A stretch of DNA of 37,230 nucleotides from Parvularculaceae bacterium (GTDB taxonomy: Bacteria > Pseudomonadota > Alphaproteobacteria > Caulobacterales > Parvularculaceae), in the NCBI GenBank assembly GCA_013389105.1, contig JACADZ010000034.1, positions 1-37,230 on the forward strand, in the 5' to 3' direction. Under the pieces are notes generated by a model, which searched no databases, was not told the DNA's origin, and saw only the letters and a list, made by a program, of their open reading frames with translations. Shown one piece after another: positions 31,900 to 37,230 of this stretch (the first letter of the stretch is position 1; every line of letters begins with the position of its first letter). The position numbers and the translations under genes were made by a program.

Positions 31900-34032
31900 A
31901 TGGAGCCGTTCGTCGTTCTCCTGCCGCTGTTCGGCGCGATGCTGGCGATGCCCCTCGGCCGCCTCTCCGGACCCCGCGCGGCCGAGATCGCGACCACCGC
32001 GCTGGTCGGGCTCGCCGCACTCTATTCCTGGCATCTCTTCTTCGATGTCGCCATGGGCGCGCAGAACGCCCGCACAGTGACTCTGTTCACCTGGTTTTCG
32101 TCCGGCGACTTCGTCGCCGATTGGGCGGTGCGGCTCGATACGCTGTCGGCGGTGATGTTGGTGGTCGTCAACACCGTCTCGTTCCTCGTGCACTTCTACT
32201 CGATCGGCTACATGCACGAGGACGACGGCCGGCCCCGCTTCTTCGCCTATCTGTCGCTGTTCACCTTCGCGATGCTCTCGCTGGTGACGGCGGACAACTT
32301 CATGCAGCTTTTCTTCGGCTGGGAGGGCGTCGGACTGGCGTCCTATCTGCTCATCGGGTTCTGGTTCAAGAAAAAGAGCGCCAACGACGCGGCGATCAAG
32401 GCCTTCGTCGTCAACCGCGTCGGCGATTTCGGCTTCGCCCTCGGCATCATGGGCGTCTTTTACGTGTTCAAATCCGTCGAGTTCGACGCGGTGTTCTCGG
32501 TCGTCAAGGCCAACGCCGAGGTGACGCCGTGGGGCGCGGCGGCGGGCGCGCCGGTCCGCGACCTGACGATCACCTTCCTCGGCCAGGACTTTCACGCGCT
32601 GACGACCATCGCGGTCCTCCTTTTCATCGGCGCGATGGGCAAGTCGGCGCAATTCCTGCTCCACACCTGGCTCCCCGACGCCATGGAGGGTCCGACGCCG
32701 GTTTCCGCTCTAATCCATGCGGCGACCATGGTGACGGCGGGCGTCTTCCTCGTCTGCCGCTGCTCGATCATTTTCGAGAACGCGCCGGACGCCGCCGCGT
32801 TGGTCACGCTGGTCGGCGCGATCACCGCCTTGTTCGCCGCCAGCGTCGGCCTCCTGCAGGACGACATCAAGAAGGTGGTCGCCTATTCCACCTGCTCGCA
32901 GCTCGGCTTCATGTTCTTCGCCGCCGGCGTCGGCGCCTATGGCGCGGCGATGTTCCACCTCTTAACGCACGCCTTCTTCAAGGCGCTCCTTTTTCTGGGC
33001 TCAGGCGCCGTCATCCACGGAATGCATCACGAGCAGGACATCAAGAAGATGGGCGGCGTCAAAGAGCTGCTGCCCTTCACCCATATGCTGATGTTCATCG
33101 GCACTATCGCGATTACGGGCGTCGGCGCGCCGGGCCTCATCCTGTTCGGGGCGCCTTTCGGCACGGCTGGCTTCGTTTCGAAAGACGTGATCCTCGAGAG
33201 CGCCTTCCTCGCTGGCGAAGCGGGACGGCCGTTCGGAGCCTTCGCCTTCGGGATCGGCCTCGTCGCCGCGGTGTTCACGTCGTTCTATTCGTGGCGGCTC
33301 ATGTATCTGACGTTCTACAGGCGCTCGCGCGCGCCCGAGCATGTGAGGAAGCATCCGCACGCCGCGCCCGACGCCATGATGATCCCGCTTGTTCCGCTGG
33401 CGATCGGCGCGCTCTTCGCCGGCATGGCGTTCTATCCGCACTTCGTGGGCAAGAATGCGGAGCATTTCTGGAACGGCGCCTTGTATCTTCCGTCGGCGGA
33501 GAGCCACGCCGCGGCGCCGTCGCATGGGGACGCAGGCGAAGCTGCTGCCTCGACGCCGTCGCACGCGGCGCCGGGTCCTGCCGACCACGCAGCGCCGGCC
33601 GCCGCCGAAGCGCACGTCGAAGGCGGGCATCATGTCCCGCTCTGGGTGCTCTGGGCGCCGTTCATCGCCATGCTGATCGGGCTCATGACGGCGGCGCTGC
33701 ATTATGGACGCGGCGATCCGCTCAAGCCCGGTTTCCTGAGGCCTGGCGGCATTGTCTACGGCTTCCTCAAGAACAAGTGGTATTTTGACGAAATCTACGA
33801 CTTCCTTCTTGTCAGACCGGCGCTCGCCTTCGGACGCTTCCTGTGGAAGGAGGGCGACGGACGCACCATTGACGGCGTCGGACCAGACGGCGTCGCCGCC
33901 GCGGTCGCCCAGGGCGCGCGCCGCATCGTCCGTGTGCAGACCGGCTATATGTACCACTACGCCTTCGCCATGCTGGTCGGCATCGCTCTATTCGTGACCT
34001 TCATCCTGCTGCGTTCGGGAGGCGGCGAATGA
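31900..34032 (+). CDS. nuoL: NADH-quinone oxidoreductase subunit L
   Basis: This 710-residue antiporter-like subunit pumps protons at the far end of the membrane arm. Key motifs are [19 protein letters not shown] (proton-path Glu), [19 protein letters not shown] (Lys), [16 protein letters not shown], and [20 protein letters not shown]. The long C-terminal lateral helix and last span close the protein. Between the main domain and the lateral helix is a low-complexity stretch (residues about 532-577) rich in His, Ala and Pro. It makes this NuoL longer than the usual 600-680 residues. The stop overlaps nuoM by four bases. Confidence 0.97.
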   Translation: MEPFVVLLPLFGAMLAMPLGRLSGPRAAEIATTALVGLAALYSWHLFFDVAMGAQNARTVTLFTWFSSGDFVADWAVRLDTLSAVMLVVVNTVSFLVHFYSIGYMHEDDGRPRFFAYLSLFTFAMLSLVTADNFMQLFFGWEGVGLASYLLIGFWFKKKSANDAAIKAFVVNRVGDFGFALGIMGVFYVFKSVEFDAVFSVVKANAEVTPWGAAAGAPVRDLTITFLGQDFHALTTIAVLLFIGAMGKSAQFLLHTWLPDAMEGPTPVSALIHAATMVTAGVFLVCRCSIIFENAPDAAALVTLVGAITALFAASVGLLQDDIKKVVAYSTCSQLGFMFFAAGVGAYGAAMFHLLTHAFFKALLFLGSGAVIHGMHHEQDIKKMGGVKELLPFTHMLMFIGTIAITGVGAPGLILFGAPFGTAGFVSKDVILESAFLAGEAGRPFGAFAFGIGLVAAVFTSFYSWRLMYLTFYRRSRAPEHVRKHPHAAPDAMMIPLVPLAIGALFAGMAFYPHFVGKNAEHFWNGALYLPSAESHAAAPSHGDAGEAAASTPSHAAPGPADHAAPAAAEAHVEGGHHVPLWVLWAPFIAMLIGLMTAALHYGRGDPLKPGFLRPGGIVYGFLKNKWYFDEIYDFLLVRPALAFGRFLWKEGDGRTIDGVGPDGVAAAVAQGARRIVRVQTGYMYHYAFAMLVGIALFVTFILLRSGGGE

Positions 34033-35609
34033 CCGAAACCCTCGCGTCACAGCCCTGGCTCTCGCTCATCACCTTCCTGCCGCTGCTCGGCGCGATCCTC
34101 ATCCCGGCGAGTCGCATGGGCCGGCCGGTCGACGCAAATGGACAGATGTCGGCGAAGGATCAGTCGATGGCCGACAAGGTTGCGAAAAACATCGCGCTCC
34201 TGTTCACGCTGATGACCTTCGTCCTCTCGGTCGTCGTCTACTTAGCCTATTACGACCCGGCGCTCCCCGGCTACCAGCTCGTCGAGAAGGTCGAGTGGCT
34301 GGGCGACGGCGTCAACTACAAGATGGGGGTCGACGGGATCTCGATCCTGTTCATCCTGCTCACGACCTTCATCATGCCCATCTGCATTCTCGCATCGTGG
34401 GATTCGATCAAGCACCGCATCGGCGACTACATGATGGCGTTCCTCGTGATGGAGACGCTGATGATAGGCGTCTTCTCGGCGCTTGATCTCTTCCTCTTCT
34501 ACTTTTTCTTCGAGGGCAGTCTCATTCCGATGTTTCTCATCATCGGCGTCTGGGGCTCGAAGGGGACCAAGCAATTCGCCGGCATCGAGATGCCAAGCCG
34601 AGTCTACGCGGCTTTGAAGTTCTTTCTGTTCACGCTTCTCGGCTCCGTCCTGCTGCTGGTTGCGATGGCTTACATGTACTTCAAGGCCGGAACGACGGAC
34701 GTTCCGACGCTCCAGCAATTCAAGTTCGACGCCGACGTGCAGACCTGGCTTTGGCTCGCCTTTTTCGCCTCGTTCGCGGTGAAGGTGCCGATGTGGCCGG
34801 TGCACACCTGGCTCCCCGACGCGCACGTCCAGGCGCCGACCGCGGGATCGGTGATCCTCGCCGCCATCCTCCTGAAGATGGGCGGCTACGGCTTCCTGCG
34901 CTTTTCACTGCCGATATTCCCAATCGCGAGCGATGCTTTCGCGCCGCTCGTGTTCGCCCTGTCGATCGTCGCCATCATCTACACCTCGCTGGTGGCTCTG
35001 GCGCAGGAGGACATGAAGAAGCTGATCGCCTATTCCTCCGTCGCGCATATGGGATTCGTGACGATGGGAACCTTCTCAGGCACTGAGCAGGGAGTTGAAG
35101 GCGCGCTGTTCCAGATGCTGTCGCACGGCTTCATCTCCGGCGCGCTCTTCCTGTGCGTCGGCGTCCTATATGACCGCATCCACACGCGCGAGATCGCGGC
35201 CTATGGCGGTCTCGTGCACCGCATGCCGTTCTATGCCTTTCTCTTTCTCTTTTTCACGCTCGGCAACGCCGGACTTCCGGGCGTCTCGGGATTCGTCGGC
35301 GAGTTTTTGACCATGACCGGCGCCTTCCTCTACAACAGCTGGATCGCCTTCTTCGCCGCGACGGGCGTCATCCTGTCGGCGGCCTACGCCCTCCGCCTCT
35401 ATCGCCAGGTCATGTATGGAGAACTCTCCAAACCCGGCCTTCTGGCGATTCCCGATGTCGACCGCCGCGAGCTCCTGATGCTCGGGACGTTGATGGCGTT
35501 CGCGCTCTATCTCGGATTCAACCCGACGCCGGCGCTGGACGTGTTCTCGCCATCGGTTGACGCGCTTGTTGAGGGCTACAGCGCCGCGATCGCCGCGGGA
35601 GGCCGGTGA
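34029..35609 (+). CDS. nuoM: NADH-quinone oxidoreductase subunit M
   Basis: This 526-residue antiporter-like proton-pumping subunit contains [18 protein letters not shown] with the conserved Glu, [20 protein letters not shown] with the conserved Lys, [20 protein letters not shown], and [18 protein letters not shown]. Length and order of motifs are standard. It begins four bases inside nuoL and its stop shares a base with the nuoN start, so it lies in the middle of a coupled operon. Confidence 0.97.
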   Translation: MTETLASQPWLSLITFLPLLGAILIPASRMGRPVDANGQMSAKDQSMADKVAKNIALLFTLMTFVLSVVVYLAYYDPALPGYQLVEKVEWLGDGVNYKMGVDGISILFILLTTFIMPICILASWDSIKHRIGDYMMAFLVMETLMIGVFSALDLFLFYFFFEGSLIPMFLIIGVWGSKGTKQFAGIEMPSRVYAALKFFLFTLLGSVLLLVAMAYMYFKAGTTDVPTLQQFKFDADVQTWLWLAFFASFAVKVPMWPVHTWLPDAHVQAPTAGSVILAAILLKMGGYGFLRFSLPIFPIASDAFAPLVFALSIVAIIYTSLVALAQEDMKKLIAYSSVAHMGFVTMGTFSGTEQGVEGALFQMLSHGFISGALFLCVGVLYDRIHTREIAAYGGLVHRMPFYAFLFLFFTLGNAGLPGVSGFVGEFLTMTGAFLYNSWIAFFAATGVILSAAYALRLYRQVMYGELSKPGLLAIPDVDRRELLMLGTLMAFALYLGFNPTPALDVFSPSVDALVEGYSAAIAAGGR

Positions 35610-37051
35610 TGGGCGTCTTCGAGAGCCTCACCTTCCTCGGGCCCGAACTGCTGCTCGCGGTCGGCGGCATGGCGCTGCTCATGTTCGGCGTGTGGCGCGG
35701 CGACAGCGTTTCGCGCCAGATCTCGATCGCCGCGGTGATCCTCCTGTCTCTGGCGCTGATCGCCGCCGCCTTCTCGCCGGCGGGACAGGGCGTCGGCCTT
35801 TTCGCCGACTCCCTGCGGATCGACGCCTTCTCGACCTTCGCCAAAATCATCATCTTCGCCGCCGCCGCGTTTGCGATCTTGATGTCGGACCGATACCTCG
35901 CCGGCGAGAAGCTCGGGCGCTTCGAGTACCCCGTGCTCGTGTTGTTCTCAGCCTTCGGCATGTCGCTGATGGCGTCGGCGAGCGATCTCATCACGCTCTA
36001 CATGGGGCTCGAGGCCCAGAGCCTCGCGCTCTACATTCTCGCGACCTTCAATCGCGACAGCCGCCGCTCCACGGAAGCAGGACTCAAATACTTCGTTCTC
36101 GGCGCCCTCTCGTCCTGCCTTCTGCTGTACGGCGCTTCGTTGATCTACGGCTTCTCCGGCTCGACTCAGTTCGACGCCATCGCCGCCGCAGCGGCCGGCG
36201 CGGCGGATCGGACGGGGCTCGTCATCGGCCTCGTCTTCGTCATCGCGGGCCTCGCCTTCAAGGTTTCGGCGGCGCCGTTCCACATGTGGACGCCGGACGT
36301 CTACGAGGGCGCGCCGACGCCGGTGACCGCCTTCTTTGCGGCGGCGCCCAAGCTCGCCGCCATGGCCATGTTCGCGCGGACGCTGATTGAGCCGTTCCAC
36401 CAGATGACGGACGACTGGCGCCCGGTGATCGCCATCATCGCCGTCGCCTCGATGCTGGTCGGTTCGTTCTCGGCGATCCAGCAGACCAACATCAAACGGC
36501 TGATGGCCTACTCGTCGATCGGCCACATGGGCTACGCGCTAATCGGTCTCGCCGCCGGGACGCGCGCGGGCGTGTCGGCCGTCCTCATCTATATGGCGGT
36601 CTATATCGTCATGACTATCGGCGCCTTCGCCTGCATTTTGCTGATGCGCCGGCGCGGCGGGCTGACCGAATCCATCGCGGACCTCGCCGGCCTCTCGAGA
36701 ACCAACGCGCCGCTCGCCCTCATTCTGACGGCGCTGTTTTTCTCGCTTGCCGGCATCCCGCCGCTCGCCGGTTTCTTCGGGAAGTGGTTCGTATTCCTTG
36801 CGGCCGTGGAAGCCGGCCTCGGCTGGCTTGCAGTGGCTGGCGCCGTCATCAGCGTCGTCGCCGCCTTCTATTATATCCGGGTCGTGTGGATCATGTGGTT
36901 CGACGAGCCGGCGCCGGTGTTCGAGCGCGACATCGGCGGCGTTTTGGGCGTTACCGCGGCGCTCTCAGCCTTGTTGATGTTCCCTGTCGTTCCCGCGCTG
37001 ATCGGCAGGCTGCAGCAGGCTGCGAGCGTCGCCGCAGCCGCGTTGTTCTGA
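35609..37051 (+). CDS. nuoN: NADH-quinone oxidoreductase subunit N
   Basis: This 480-residue antiporter-like subunit shows YMGLEAQSLALYILATFNRD, GLAFKVSAAPFHMWTPDVYE, GAPTPVTAFFAAAPKLAAMA and IKRLMAYSSIGHMGYALIGL. The ATG at 35609 overlaps the nuoM stop (TGATG); a GTG three bases earlier is less likely. It is the last complex I gene; birA follows after three bases, a common alphaproteobacterial arrangement. Confidence 0.97.
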   Translation: MGVFESLTFLGPELLLAVGGMALLMFGVWRGDSVSRQISIAAVILLSLALIAAAFSPAGQGVGLFADSLRIDAFSTFAKIIIFAAAAFAILMSDRYLAGEKLGRFEYPVLVLFSAFGMSLMASASDLITLYMGLEAQSLALYILATFNRDSRRSTEAGLKYFVLGALSSCLLLYGASLIYGFSGSTQFDAIAAAAAGAADRTGLVIGLVFVIAGLAFKVSAAPFHMWTPDVYEGAPTPVTAFFAAAPKLAAMAMFARTLIEPFHQMTDDWRPVIAIIAVASMLVGSFSAIQQTNIKRLMAYSSIGHMGYALIGLAAGTRAGVSAVLIYMAVYIVMTIGAFACILLMRRRGGLTESIADLAGLSRTNAPLALILTALFFSLAGIPPLAGFFGKWFVFLAAVEAGLGWLAVAGAVISVVAAFYYIRVVWIMWFDEPAPVFERDIGGVLGVTAALSALLMFPVVPALIGRLQQAASVAAAALF

Positions 37052-37054
37052 CGC

Positions 37055-37230
37055 ATGCCCGCGTCGTTCTCCTCGGGCGCCGCGCTGGCTCTGTTTGAAA
37101 CGCTCGATTCGACATCGCTCGAGGCGCGGCGTCGCGCGGCGATCGGCGCGCGCGGGCCCCTCTGGATCGTCGCGCTCGAACAGACGGCCGGCTATGGCCG
37201 ACGCGGCGCCGCGGGGGGGGGCGGCCTCGG
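37055..37230 (+). CDS. birA: Biotin-protein ligase, N-terminal part (cut by window edge)
   Basis: The start of a BirA-type biotin-[acetyl-CoA-carboxylase] ligase of the catalytic-domain-only kind. LALFETLDSTSLEARRRAAI and GPLWIVALEQTAGYGRRG match the biotinoyl-AMP-forming site, with QTAGYGRRG corresponding to the GRGRRG loop. About 58 codons remain. There is no N-terminal DNA-binding domain, so it should not be a repressor. After GRRGAA a tryptophan is expected; here a run of nine G gives only glycines, so the last 20 bases may be artefactual. It is three bases from nuoN and probably in the same transcript. Confidence 0.88.
   Translation, partial: MPASFSSGAALALFETLDSTSLEARRRAAIGARGPLWIVALEQTAGYGRRGAAGGGGL

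Noticed and set aside
32121-33788. 555-codon plus-strand frame overlapping nuoL
   Set aside because: It is another frame of the same strand inside nuoL, very rich in Arg and His; nuoL motifs are unambiguous.

Overview
This is a GC-rich bacterial segment of about 37 kb that reads as core chromosome of an alphaproteobacterium. The evidence is the FlbT/FlaF/flagellin module, a phasin with PhaR-type operator sites, the complex I gene order nuoJKLMN followed by birA, and a TonB locus of the DUF3450/TtpC/ExbB/ExbD/TonB/TPR type. The Caulobacterales, Hyphomonadales or Parvularculales are the best guess, but the sequence alone does not settle the genus. I see no phage, insertion sequence, integrase or CRISPR array. 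Both ends are cut inside conserved genes (aroC left, birA right). Both end in homopolymer runs that break the expected protein motifs, so the outermost bases are suspect.

Layout. 1-7.4 kb: aroC (partial) and pdxH diverge, then a run of mostly minus-strand metabolic and hypothetical genes. These include a metallo-beta-lactamase-fold hydrolase overlapping an ATP-grasp-like protein, a DUF442 protein, a decayed PHB-depolymerase-like esterase, a VOC protein, a solitary HicB-like protein and a YtcJ-type amidohydrolase lipoprotein. 7.5-7.8 kb: tRNA-Pro(CGG) and tRNA-Gln(TTG) on opposite strands. 7.9-14.3 kb: a seven-gene energy-transduction operon with a candidate promoter, a leader of roughly 290 bases and a clear terminator. 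14.3-21.1 kb: yaiI, a cystathionine beta-synthase, a DUF2785 pseudogene, mnmC, a phasin, a lytic transglycosylase and a universal stress protein, all on the minus strand. 21.2-23.5 kb: flbT, flaF, flagellin and a FlaG-like gene. 23.5-30.7 kb: a ThDP enzyme, a TorF-like porin, tyrS, anmK, a YqjD/YqjE-like pair and a methyltransferase. 30.9-37.2 kb: nuoJKLMN and birA.

How the genes work together. The TonB operon would convert proton-motive force into outer-membrane transport. Its double ExbD and large TtpC-like subunit resemble the Vibrio TonB2 system. FlbT and FlaF sit directly upstream of the flagellin whose mRNA and secretion they control in Caulobacter, and the flagellin leader carries a sigma-54-like promoter and a compact hairpin. 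NuoJ-N are the membrane-arm subunits of respiratory complex I. They form a tight overlapping operon that is here detached from nuoA-I.

I did not find a convincing new multi-gene system. The most useful observations are two undocumented pseudogenes, the PhaR-like operator pair, the flagellin leader elements, a hairpin that may mask the porin ribosome-binding site, the uncharacterised ATP-grasp-like/metallo-hydrolase pair, and the artefact-like window ends.
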